Positions 1 through 6,988 of a DNA stretch of 30,388 bases are shown piece after piece; positions within the stretch are counted from its first letter, which is position 1; each line of letters begins with the position of its first letter. Made by a program: the position numbers and the translations under genes. This stretch comes from Lachnospiraceae bacterium (GTDB lineage Bacteria; Bacillota; Clostridia; Lachnospirales; Lachnospiraceae). Below the pieces are notes generated by a model. It saw only the letters and a list, made by a program, of their open reading frames with translations, had not been told where the DNA came from and did no database searches. Location: positions 1 through 30,388 of the forward strand of contig JABZIZ010000024.1 of assembly GCA_015258065.1 (NCBI GenBank). Reading direction: 5' to 3'.

Positions 1-36
1 TACGAGAAAAAGGGATTCTTTGGTCTCTTCGGTTGA
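1..36 (+). CDS. C-terminal tail of an unidentified protein (5' end outside window)
   Basis: Frame 1 is open from the first base and ends at a TGA at 34-36, giving the 11-residue tail YEKKGFFGLFG. A strong terminator hairpin follows within 50 bases, as expected at the end of a transcription unit. The tail is too short to assign a family; a Lys-rich stretch followed by a Phe/Gly/Leu end is seen in many membrane and cytosolic proteins. Only the position of the stop and the terminator support it as a gene. Confidence 0.4.
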   Translation, partial: YEKKGFFGLFG

Positions 37-78
37 AACAAGAAAAAGGAAAGCGCCCGCCCGGGTTATGATATGTAA

Positions 79-128
79 CCTCTTTACTGGACACGAAAGT
101 GTCACAGTAAGGAGGGTTTTATTTTTTG
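79..128 (+). terminator. Rho-independent terminator of the upstream gene
   Basis: The arms at 79-94 and 99-115 pair over about 15 bp around a GAAA loop, with one bulged base and one G-T pair. A T-rich run (TTTTATTTTTT) follows at 117-127. It separates the upstream partial gene from gpmI, which therefore needs its own promoter. Confidence 0.8.
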
Positions 129-242
129 TAAAACAGGAAGACCGGGTGACGGTTCTTTTTCGTGTCGAATGATTTAAGAATTCGGAAATTGTTTTGCTCT
201 TGTAAAATTTTTGTAGGAATTCGGGCAATTTTCTGATCCGCA

Positions 243-272
243 TTGGAAAAATCGGGCTTGTGATGTTAGAAT
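243..272 (+). promoter_or_regulatory. Candidate promoter for gpmI
   Basis: TTGGAA at 243-248 and TAGAAT at 267-272 are 18 bp apart, and the -10 box carries a TGT extension at 264-266. It lies between the upstream terminator and gpmI. The 5' leader would be about 78 nt. I see nothing else convincing between 129 and 342. Confidence 0.4.
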
Positions 273-356
273 GTTCATGATGTTTTGAAAAGAGAGTTTT
301 CCTATAGAGGTTGTTCTGTTTGCCTCTGGGAAAGCATATAGAAATGGAGGTTGAAC

Positions 357-1940
357 ATGAGTAAACCGGTAGTTCTAGTTGTAATGGACGGCGTTGGCTG
401 GACGGACAAGGACCATGGGAATGCCGTGATGCATTCTTATAAACCGCAGTTGGACGAGCTGATGACCAGGTGGCCGCATACCACGATCAAGGCGCACGGA
501 ACGGCGGTCGGCCTGCCCTCCGATGCAGATATGGGGAATTCGGAAGTGGGGCATAATGCGCTTGGCTGCGGGCAGATTTATTCCCAGGGAGCCAAGCTGG
601 TGAATGAGTCGATCACCTCCGGCAAGATCTATGAAAGCAGTGCATGGAAGGGTGCCATCGACTATGTCAAGGACAATCATGGGAAGTTACATTTCATCGG
701 TCTGTTGTCTGACGGAAATGTGCACTCCAACATCTCTCATCTGATCGCCATGATTCAGAAGGCGAAGGAAGAGGGCGTCAAGGAAGTGCGGGCGCACATC
801 CTGCTGGACGGAAGAGATGTGCCGGAAACCAGTGCGCTGCAATATGTGGATGAACTGGAAAATGTTTTTGCCAAGTTGAATGACGACTCCTTCCATGGCT
901 GCATCGCTTCCGGCGGCGGCCGGATGTCGATTACGATGGATCGTTATGATGCGGACTGGTCGATGGTGGAGAGAGGTTGGCATATTCATGTCATGGGAGA
1001 CGGGAAGATGTACCCTTCCGCCAGAGAGGCCATTGAGTCCCTGCGCAAGGAGGGAGGATACACCGATCAGTATCTGCCCGGCTTCGTGGTAGGAAAAGAC
1101 GGAGCTCCCGCGGGCACGATTGATGACGGAGATTCGGTCATCTTCTTCAACTTCAGGGGCGATCGTGCGGTTGAAATTTCCAAGGCTTTTGATTATATGA
1201 ACAAGGGCTTCGACGCCTTCCCGATGCCGAAGAAACCCAAGGTTTTCTATGCAGGCATGCTGCAGTATGACGGAGATTTAAAGCTTCCGGATCACTTCCT
1301 TGTGGAGCCGCCGCACATTGAACACACGATGAGCGAGTTTCTGGTGGGCAAAAAAGTGAAGAGTTATGCCTGCTCGGAAACCCAGAAATTCGGGCACATG
1401 ACCTACTTCTGGAACGGAAATCGGAGCGAGAAGTTTTCTGAGGAACTGGAAACCTGGGAAGAGGTGGATTCGGATATTATTCCTTTCGACCAGAAACCCT
1501 GGATGAAGGCAACGGAAGTAACGGAGAAGATGCTTGCTGCCATCGAATCCGGAAAGTATCAGTTCCTGCGTTGCAATTATCCCAACGGAGATATGGTGGG
1601 GCATACCGGGAATTATGAAGCGACGATCATCGGGGTGGAAAGCGTGGATTTGAACCTGAAACGCCTGATGGACGCCTGCCTGAAATATGACTATTGCCTG
1701 CTGGTTATGGCGGATCATGGCAATTCGGATGAAATGTATGATAAGGGCATGAATCCGGACGGCACGCCGAAGCCGAAGACCTCCCACTCCCTGGCGCCGG
1801 TTCCGTTCGCCGTCTTTAACGGGCCGGAAGGAACGAAGATCAAGGAAGGACAGTTCGGTCTGGCGAATGTAGCGGCGACGACGGTGAAGATTTTGGGATT
1901 TGAGCCGCCGAAGGAATGGCTGGAGAGCATCATCGAATAA
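357..1940 (+). CDS. gpmI: 2,3-bisphosphoglycerate-independent phosphoglycerate mutase
   Basis: This cytosolic alkaline-phosphatase-superfamily enzyme interconverts 3- and 2-phosphoglycerate in glycolysis and gluconeogenesis using two Mn2+ ions. The protein is 527 aa; the family is usually about 510. Visible family landmarks are the N-terminal metal-binding VMDG (Asp11), the nucleophile serine in GNSEVGHN (Ser62), the LLDGRD motif, the NFRGDR segment, and the C-terminal MADHGNSDEM metal-binding motif followed by TSHS. The ATG at 357 is preferred over the in-frame TTG at 351 because GGAGG at 346-350 sits 6 bases before it. pepD follows after 83 bp on the same strand, but no functional link is evident. 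Confidence 0.95.
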   Translation: MSKPVVLVVMDGVGWTDKDHGNAVMHSYKPQLDELMTRWPHTTIKAHGTAVGLPSDADMGNSEVGHNALGCGQIYSQGAKLVNESITSGKIYESSAWKGAIDYVKDNHGKLHFIGLLSDGNVHSNISHLIAMIQKAKEEGVKEVRAHILLDGRDVPETSALQYVDELENVFAKLNDDSFHGCIASGGGRMSITMDRYDADWSMVERGWHIHVMGDGKMYPSAREAIESLRKEGGYTDQYLPGFVVGKDGAPAGTIDDGDSVIFFNFRGDRAVEISKAFDYMNKGFDAFPMPKKPKVFYAGMLQYDGDLKLPDHFLVEPPHIEHTMSEFLVGKKVKSYACSETQKFGHMTYFWNGNRSEKFSEELETWEEVDSDIIPFDQKPWMKATEVTEKMLAAIESGKYQFLRCNYPNGDMVGHTGNYEATIIGVESVDLNLKRLMDACLKYDYCLLVMADHGNSDEMYDKGMNPDGTPKPKTSHSLAPVPFAVFNGPEGTKIKEGQFGLANVAATTVKILGFEPPKEWLESIIE

Positions 1941-2023
1941 GCAAAAGGACTGTGAAACGAAATAGGGGATAGACACTTTTGTCCCCGCGTCACAGATTTT
2001 ATGACAGAACAGGAGGATTTCTC

Positions 2024-3481
2024 ATGAAATTAGAAGAACTGGAACCGAAGAAGGTAATGGAGTATTTCAAGCAGCTGTGTGCCATCCCGCATGGTTCGGG
2101 CAATGTGCAGGCGGTCAGCGATTTCCTTAAGAAGTTTGCGCAGGATCGGAATCTGGAAGTCATTCAGGACGAAAGCTTGAATATCATCATCAAGAAAGCT
2201 GCCTCAGCCGGATATGAAGGCAAGGAGCCGATTATCTTACAGGGGCACATGGATATGGTGGCTGTGGCAGAGGACGGCAGCGGCATTGATATGAAGACGC
2301 ATCCGCTCGATCTGCGGATGGACGGAGACTGGCTGTATGCAGATAAGACGAGCCTTGGAGGAGACGACGGTATTGCGGTTGCCATGTGTATGGCACTGTT
2401 AGACGATGATTCTCTGGCACATCCTCCGCTGGAAGTGGTCTTGACCACAGAAGAAGAAACCAACATGGGAGGCGCGAGCCGAATCGACCTCTCCAGTTTG
2501 GAAGGCAAAAGACTTCTCAATCTGGACTCGGAAGAGGAAGGCATTCTTCTCTGCGGCTGCGCAGGAGGCGGTACCTATTATGCAGCGCTTCCTTATCAGA
2601 CCGGAGAGGTGGAAGGAATTTCCTACAAACTGGAGATCTGCGGCCTCACCGGCGGACACTCTGGCCAGATGATCAACGAGGGCAGAGGAAACGCCAACCT
2701 GATGTTGGGCAGACTGTTATATGAAATCGGCGAATTGGAAGGGCTGACCTTCCACTTAAAAGACGTTTCAGGCGGCAAGGCGACCAATGTGATCGCTCCT
2801 TCTGCGGTTGCGGAGCTGGTGATCGAGAAGGAAGAGGATGCGATGCTGCTGAAAGAGACGGTGGAGCGGATTGCAGATAAGATTCGCAATGAATACCGGA
2901 TCACGGAGCCCGGACTGTTCATCAACCTGACAAGGGAAGAGACGGGGAAATGGAGCTGTATCGATGGAGAGACAACGAAGAAGCTTGCCAGACTTATCTG
3001 CGCCCTTCCCAACGGCGTGCAGGGCATGAGTGCGGCAGTTCCTGGACTGGTCGAGACGTCATTAAACCTTGGACTGGTGCAGAATGAGAAAGATCATGGC
3101 AGACTGCTGCTGCAGTATTTAATCCGTTCCAGCGTACAGTCGGCAAAAGAATTCCTGTTCGAGAAACTGCATGTGATCGGCAAGGCAATCGGTGCAGACT
3201 GCGGCATTTCCGACACCTACCCCGGTTGGGAATATCAGCCGGTGTCTCCACTCAGAGATCACATGGTAGAAGTCTATGAGAAGATGTATGGCAAAAAAAT
3301 GAAAACGGAAGCCATTCACGCCGGTTTGGAATGCGGCTTCTTCTCGGAAAAGATTCCGGGTCTTGATTGCGTTTCCATCGGTCCGGATATGAAGGACATT
3401 CATTCGCCGAAGGAGATGTTAAATATCCCCAGTGTCAAACGCACCTGGGAATATGTTTGCGAGGCACTGAAGAGCCTGTAA
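2024..3481 (+). CDS. pepD: Xaa-His dipeptidase / aminoacyl-histidine dipeptidase (M20 family)
   Basis: This is a di-zinc M20 metallopeptidase that cleaves dipeptides such as Xaa-His in the cytosol. The 485-aa length matches PepD. The expected metal ligands and catalytic residues are present: His75 in ILQGHMDMV, Asp114 in LGGDDGIAVA, the Glu144-Glu145 pair in TTEEETNMGG, Asp168 in LNLDSEE, and His460 in KDIHSPKE near the C-terminus. The dimerisation-domain motif GLTGGHSG is also present. The ATG at 2024 is chosen over the upstream in-frame TTG at 1979 because AGGAGG at 2011-2016 lies 7 bases before it. The last codons and stop are repeated downstream (3465-3516). Dipeptide breakdown fits an amino-acid-fermenting anaerobe. 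Confidence 0.93.
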   Translation: MKLEELEPKKVMEYFKQLCAIPHGSGNVQAVSDFLKKFAQDRNLEVIQDESLNIIIKKAASAGYEGKEPIILQGHMDMVAVAEDGSGIDMKTHPLDLRMDGDWLYADKTSLGGDDGIAVAMCMALLDDDSLAHPPLEVVLTTEEETNMGGASRIDLSSLEGKRLLNLDSEEEGILLCGCAGGGTYYAALPYQTGEVEGISYKLEICGLTGGHSGQMINEGRGNANLMLGRLLYEIGELEGLTFHLKDVSGGKATNVIAPSAVAELVIEKEEDAMLLKETVERIADKIRNEYRITEPGLFINLTREETGKWSCIDGETTKKLARLICALPNGVQGMSAAVPGLVETSLNLGLVQNEKDHGRLLLQYLIRSSVQSAKEFLFEKLHVIGKAIGADCGISDTYPGWEYQPVSPLRDHMVEVYEKMYGKKMKTEAIHAGLECGFFSEKIPGLDCVSIGPDMKDIHSPKEMLNIPSVKRTWEYVCEALKSL

Positions 3482-3516
3482 GCGCAAGACACGGAAGAGC
3501 CTGTAAGGTCTGTAAG
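3465..3516 (+). repeat. Tandem repeat of the pepD 3' end including its stop codon
   Basis: CACTGAAGAGCCTGTAAG at 3465-3482, which contains the pepD TAA stop, recurs with one mismatch at 3490-3507. A third partial copy, CTGTAAG, lies at 3510-3516. The period is 25 bp, so the copy is out of frame with pepD. Confidence 0.8.
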
Positions 3517-3533
3517 GGTGTGTGAAATGGATA

Positions 3534-3562
3534 TTGATTTTTCCAAATAAATAGGATACAAT
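3534..3562 (+). promoter_or_regulatory. Candidate promoter upstream of the DUF1858 gene
   Basis: TTGATT at 3534-3539 and TACAAT at 3557-3562 are separated by exactly 17 bp, a good vegetative promoter. Transcription would start near 3569, which places the hairpin at 3597-3653 inside the leader. Confidence 0.55.
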
Positions 3563-3596
3563 TCATGCATTGTAATGCAAGATCATGCATGGCTTT

Positions 3597-3653
3597 GGTG
3601 TCAAAAGACACCCGTTCCGGGAGGGAGGGATGTTCTTTTGACACCTGATTTTT
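3597..3653 (+). terminator. Leader hairpin with T-run: attenuator or small-RNA terminator
   Basis: GGTGTCAAAAGA (3597-3608) and TCTTTTGACACC (3634-3645) form a perfect 12-bp stem, followed four bases later by TTTTT at 3649-3653. The left arm also lies in an alternative small hairpin, GGTGTC-AAAA-GACACC (3597-3612), which would compete with the long stem. The structure lies after a good promoter and before the gene at 3694. It could terminate pepD read-through, attenuate the next gene, or end a roughly 85-nt RNA. Confidence 0.6.
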
Positions 3654-3693
3654 CAAACGGAAAGACCGAAAGAAAGGAAGGGGGAACCATACA

Positions 3694-3978
3694 GTGGGAT
3701 TAAAAGATATGTTATTCGGCTCCGAGGAGGAGAACCAGGCAGCTGCTGACCAGTTCAACCACGTGGATCAGGGCGAAATCACGACGGATATGCTGATCTC
3801 CGAAATTATCGGGAAGCACCCGATGGCGGCACAGTTTCTGATGGATTGTGGGATGGAATGTATTTTCTGCCCGGCTTCCCAGATGGAAACACTGGAGCAG
3901 GCCTGCAGTGTGCACGGCATTGACGCCGAAGAGATCTGTGCGGCATTAAACGAGCAGATCAAAGACCATAATGCATAA
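3694..3978 (+). CDS. DUF1858 family protein (hybrid-cluster-protein-associated redox disulfide domain)
   Basis: The protein is 94 aa. Residues about 30-90 match the DUF1858 pattern: a short helix (TTDMLISEIIGKHP), then MDCGMECIFCPASQMETLEQACSVHG. The conserved cysteine pair is Cys56-x-x-Cys59, with further cysteines at 52 and 71. The family is annotated as a redox-disulfide domain found near hybrid cluster protein genes, but its substrate is not established. The first 30 residues are an acidic extension not part of the core domain. The start is GTG at 3694, with AAGGAAGGGGG at 3675-3685 as ribosome site; no nearby ATG fits. It has its own candidate promoter and stands alone between pepD and the infC operon. 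Confidence 0.85.
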   Translation: MGLKDMLFGSEEENQAAADQFNHVDQGEITTDMLISEIIGKHPMAAQFLMDCGMECIFCPASQMETLEQACSVHGIDAEEICAALNEQIKDHNA

Positions 3979-4111
3979 ACTGCGTACCTGAGAGCATGCT
4001 CTGTCGAGTATCATGGTGAGCAGAAGACAAGCATGACACGCCGGGTATGATGATGTGTGCAGAGCAATCACGCCTTGTCAGGAGCGCCATGGCAGAAATG
4101 CCGTCATGCCC

Positions 4112-4140
4112 TTGACAGAGGCGGATGATTGTGGTAATTT
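4112..4140 (+). promoter_or_regulatory. Candidate promoter of the infC-rpmI-rplT operon
   Basis: A perfect TTGACA at 4112-4117 is followed after 17 bp by TAATTT at 4135-4140, preceded by TGG (extended -10). A second TTGACA at 4148-4153 has no acceptable -10 box. The leader from here to infC would be about 330 nt. Confidence 0.4.
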
Positions 4141-4381
4141 ATCTAGGTTGACATACATAAAGCAGAGCATCCGCTCTCACCCTGTGCGCTTTCCCTTTGA
4201 GGCATTTCCTTGGATGGATTGCAGCGAGCAGGTGTTCATATCGGAAGTCAATCCAAATTTCCTTAGGCAAAAGCTTCTGACCGAATCATCGATCATCGAA
4301 GTAGCTGGCAATCGAATGGGGAATGAGATCTGCAGAACTGGAAAGCGCAGGATCGTGCAGGTAGGGTTGAATCGCAGATAG

Positions 4382-4433
4382 GACAGGCGGATACTTTGTA
4401 TACCGCCTTTTTATATTGCGGACAATGCCTGTC
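4382..4433 (+). terminator. Leader terminator with possible antiterminator pairing before infC
   Basis: GGCGG-ATAC (4386-4394) pairs with GTATACCGCC (4398-4407, one bulge) and is followed by TTTTT at 4408-4412, a complete intrinsic terminator 67 bases before the infC start. GACAGGC at 4382-4388 can instead pair with GCCTGTC at 4427-4433. That pairing would consume three bases of the terminator's left arm, so the two structures compete. The terminator is clear; the switch is inference. Confidence 0.7.
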
Positions 4434-4478
4434 AAGGGGTTCTGTGAACAGTTTCAGACCATCTGGGAGGATACAGCG

Positions 4479-5000
4479 ATTAGCAGAAACGATTTATTTA
4501 TCAATGAGCAGATCAGGGACAGAGAGATTCGTCTCATCGGAGAAAACGGAGAGCAGCTCGGCATCATGTCTGCTGCAGAGGCTTTGAAGCTTGCGGAGAA
4601 GGCAGAACTGGATCTGGTAAAGATCGCGCCGAATGCGAAGCCGCCGGTGTGCAGGATTATTGATTACGGGAAGTTCAAATATGAACAGCTGCGCAAGGCG
4701 AAGGAAGCGCGTAAGAAACAGAAGACCGTGGAGATCAAAGAGATTCGTCTTTCGCCCAATATTGATACCAACGATCTGAACACCAAAGTCGGTGCTGCCA
4801 GAAAGTTTCTGGAAAAGGGGAACCGTGTGAAAATCACGCTCCGGTTCCGCGGAAGAGAGATGGCGCACATGGGGGCAAGCGTCCACATCTTAACGGATTT
4901 TGCCGCCGGACTGTCCGATATTGCCGTCATTGATAAGCAGCCGAAGGTAGAAGGCCGCAGTATGACCATGTTTTTAACCGAAAAAGCAGGAGGAAAGTAA
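4479..5000 (+). CDS. infC: Translation initiation factor IF-3
   Basis: IF-3 binds the 30S subunit, prevents premature joining of 50S, and proofreads the initiator tRNA and start codon. The 173-aa product has the N-terminal domain signature FINEQIRDREIRLIGENGEQLG, the linker RKAKEARKKQKT and the C-terminal domain KVKITLRFRGREMAH-type segment. The start is the ATT codon at 4479 (product reading M-SRNDLFINEQ), because GGGAGG at 4465-4470 lies 8 bases before it. AUU is the classical infC start codon, through which IF-3 represses its own translation. The longer frame beginning with TTG at 4416 starts immediately after the terminator T-run and lacks a ribosome site, so it is rejected. First gene of infC-rpmI-rplT. 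Confidence 0.95.
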   Translation: MSRNDLFINEQIRDREIRLIGENGEQLGIMSAAEALKLAEKAELDLVKIAPNAKPPVCRIIDYGKFKYEQLRKAKEARKKQKTVEIKEIRLSPNIDTNDLNTKVGAARKFLEKGNRVKITLRFRGREMAHMGASVHILTDFAAGLSDIAVIDKQPKVEGRSMTMFLTEKAGGK

Positions 5001-5001
5001 C

Positions 5002-5202
5002 ATGAAAATCAAATTCAAGACCAATAGATCCGCCGCGAAGCGTTTCAAGGTAAGTGGAACGGGTAAGCTGATTCGCAATAAGGCATATAAGCGTCACATT
5101 CTGACCAAGAAGTCCACCAAGCGTAAGAGGAATCTCCGCCATGCCACAGAGGTGGATGCAACCAATGTAAAAACCATGCGGAAGATCATGCCGTATAAGT
5201 AA
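5002..5202 (+). CDS. rpmI: 50S ribosomal protein L35
   Basis: A 66-aa, strongly basic protein, the normal size for L35, with the family opening MKIKFKTNRSAAKRFKVSGTG and the KRHILTKKSTKRKRNLR core. It is a component of the large ribosomal subunit. The start ATG is one base after the infC stop and its ribosome site (AGGAGG) lies inside the end of infC, so translation is probably coupled. It sits in the conserved infC-rpmI-rplT order. Confidence 0.97.
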   Translation: MKIKFKTNRSAAKRFKVSGTGKLIRNKAYKRHILTKKSTKRKRNLRHATEVDATNVKTMRKIMPYK

Positions 5203-5263
5203 AGAGAATCGGATGACAGGACGAAGAAGGGATGGTCTTGTCGTATGAAATGGAGGAAATGAA

Positions 5264-5623
5264 ATGGCTAGAGTAAAGGGCGCTTTAAACGCAAAGAAGA
5301 AGCATAATAAAGTATTAAAGGCAGCAAAGGGTTATCGCGGTGCACGCAGCAAACAGTATCGTTATGCCAAACAGTCCGTGATGAGAGCAATGACCTCGCA
5401 GTTTGAGGGACGGAAGCAGCGCAAGAGGGATATGCGCGCACTCTGGATTACCCGTATCAATGCGGCGGCACATCTGAACGAGATTTCCTACAGCCAGTTG
5501 ATGCATGGATTAAAGCTGGCTGGCGTGGATATGAACCGCAAGATGCTGGCTGAACTGGCCGTGAACGATCCGGAAGGATTCAAGACACTGGCTGAACTGG
5601 CAAAGAGCAAAGTGAGCGCATAA
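5264..5623 (+). CDS. rplT: 50S ribosomal protein L20
   Basis: A 119-aa protein with the family opening MARVKGALNAKKKHNKVLKAAKGYRG-type segment and the GRKQRKRDMRALWITRINAA motif. L20 binds 23S rRNA early in 50S assembly and, in Firmicutes, represses its own operon through the leader upstream of infC. GGAGGAAATGAA precedes the ATG. A strong terminator at 5677-5708 ends the operon. Confidence 0.97.
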   Translation: MARVKGALNAKKKHNKVLKAAKGYRGARSKQYRYAKQSVMRAMTSQFEGRKQRKRDMRALWITRINAAAHLNEISYSQLMHGLKLAGVDMNRKMLAELAVNDPEGFKTLAELAKSKVSA

Positions 5624-5676
5624 GTTCCTGCGACCACATCAAAATGATCCGCCTTTCTATATGACGAAAAGAGTAA

Positions 5677-5708
5677 ACCCTCCGATGAGAAGACTTCGGA
5701 GGGTTTTT
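5677..5708 (+). terminator. Terminator of the infC-rpmI-rplT operon
   Basis: ACCCTCCGA (5677-5685) pairs with TCGGAGGGT (5696-5704) and is followed by a T-run to 5708. The next gene is on the opposite strand and ends at 5723, so this also separates two converging genes. Confidence 0.9.
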
Positions 5709-5722
5709 GTGTGGGTGCAGAT

Positions 5723-6808
5723 CTATGGACGGGAAGGTGAGCTCTTTTCTGCTTGTTGTGATGGTCTGTTAGAGGGGAGCAAAAAAGAGTAATAGTTCTC
5801 AATCTGCAAGAAAATATTTTTGGAATGGTTCCATATATCATCTCGAAAGTCTTCCCGTTTACTGTTACCGGTTGCCAAATCCAGGTATTTTGCTTTGATG
5901 TCCTTCATCTTTGTCTGGAGGTCTTCATGGGAAGTAACGGAATGGAGGGTTTTCGCAAGGAAATTTCTAAAATCCTGATAATCCTTTTGTGTGATGGATA
6001 AATTTCCTTGCATGATTGCGTATTCGTCCCAATCCGACCTGGCAGGGAGATACCCGCGGGATTCATAGTTCTTCTTCATCCGGACAAGCTCGTGATTTCT
6101 TGCATCTTCAGAAAATGCAGGGTTTGCGATGATTTCATCGTTATGCTTGCGGTACTGCTGGATCAATTGGTCAAATCCATCTTTCAGGCTGGCAGGGATG
6201 AAATGATCGGAGAGATATTCTAAGGCACAAATAGAAGATTCCTGAATTGCGATCATTTCTGCGTTACTGAGAGACAAATCCATACCAAAATTTTTCGTCC
6301 TGAAAATCGAGCCAAAATTGTAAAAGGAGTTGATGGAATGTACGGACTGAACCTGATTCATTCCATCTGTAATTTGACACAGTTTTTTTTCAAATGCATA
6401 GACCTCTGAATCAGACATTTGCTCATAGAAACCGTTCTCATATAAATACTTGCTGAACGTGACCCATTGATCATGATCGTTTAGCCAGAATTCATCTTCT
6501 ATTTCTCTCCCTGCGGCTTCTTCCTTCCGGGATTCGTAAAGCTGTTGATACATTTCTTTACCGCACAGGGCAACAGAATGGTAGCTACAGGTAAGTTCGA
6601 CAGTGTCTGTGGATATATGAATCGCATCTGGATCCCCTATTCTTGATCTGAGGTCAGGATTTTCTTGTATGGCTCTTTTTAATGTACGCTGGAGATGAAG
6701 CTCGCTTTCGCGGCGGCTCTCATCGGAAATCTTGATTTCTGGACGGGGTCTGGCATCTAGCCTGGATTGATATGCGCCTGGAAAATATGCGCCTGCATTT
6801 ATTTTCAT
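5723..6808 (-). CDS. Conserved-looking hypothetical protein, not recognised
   Basis: The 361-aa protein belongs to no family I can name. It is soluble and mostly helical, with no signal peptide or membrane segment. It opens MKINAGAYFPGAYQSRLDARP and is rich in acidic, aromatic and Gln/Asn residues; the last 20 residues (Pro/Ser-rich) look disordered. Its cysteines, for example in ELTCSYHSVALCG and KLCQITDG, are scattered without a metal motif. The ATG at 6808 has GAGGT about 7 bases upstream. The gene reads as more AT-rich than the neighbouring translation and fbp genes, which may indicate a different origin. It is divergent from the gene at 6989. A sigma-28-like -10 sequence (TCCGATAT on the minus strand, 6888-6895) lies upstream, but without a matching -35. 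Confidence 0.75.
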   Translation of the reverse strand: MKINAGAYFPGAYQSRLDARPRPEIKISDESRRESELHLQRTLKRAIQENPDLRSRIGDPDAIHISTDTVELTCSYHSVALCGKEMYQQLYESRKEEAAGREIEDEFWLNDHDQWVTFSKYLYENGFYEQMSDSEVYAFEKKLCQITDGMNQVQSVHSINSFYNFGSIFRTKNFGMDLSLSNAEMIAIQESSICALEYLSDHFIPASLKDGFDQLIQQYRKHNDEIIANPAFSEDARNHELVRMKKNYESRGYLPARSDWDEYAIMQGNLSITQKDYQDFRNFLAKTLHSVTSHEDLQTKMKDIKAKYLDLATGNSKREDFRDDIWNHSKNIFLQIENYYSFLLPSNRPSQQAEKSSPSRP

Positions 6809-6887
6809 TATTTTTACCTCGGATGAATGGTGGAAAGGTATGGCTGCTCCATGAGATAAGATAAATTGAAGAATTCACACATATTCT

Positions 6888-6965
6888 ATATCGGAATTTT
6901 TATTAGATAAATAATTGGTGAAAAAACAATCTTGAAAATGCAGAATTTTCTGTATATTCCGATAC
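6888..6965. promoter_or_regulatory. Inverted ATTCCGATA motifs between divergent genes
   Basis: ATATCGGAAT at 6888-6897 and ATTCCGATAC at 6956-6965 form an inverted pair about 60 bp apart, each oriented towards the gene on its side. Each contains TCCGATA, close to the -10 of flagellar sigma-28/SigD promoters (GCCGATAA/T). Neither has a good TAAA at the expected 14-16 bp upstream, so a regulator-binding inverted repeat is an equal alternative. Confidence 0.3.
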
Positions 6966-6988
6966 ATAGAAGGAAAGGAGGGTTTCTC

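Larger units (their letters stand above)
3979..4478 (+). promoter_or_regulatory. Gene-free region: infC operon leader (L20/IF3-type leader candidate)
   Basis: No convincing gene lies in these 500 bases. The 108-codon open frame at 4055-4381 lacks a ribosome site and recognisable protein character. A 12-bp palindrome AGAGCATGCTCT lies at 3991-4002. The region from about 4147 to 4478 would be the transcribed leader of infC-rpmI-rplT. It holds a complete terminator (4386-4412). In Firmicutes this operon is commonly controlled by ribosomal protein L20 binding the leader and causing premature termination. The position and terminator fit that model, but I cannot confirm the L20-binding fold by eye. 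Confidence 0.55.

Noticed and set aside
3991..4002. 12-bp palindrome AGAGCATGCTCT as terminator of the DUF1858 gene
   Set aside because: No T-run follows and the loop would be too small; it could be a protein site, but there is no support.
4055..4381. 108-codon open frame upstream of infC
   Set aside because: No ribosome site, mixed composition without domain features, and it lies in the expected regulatory leader.
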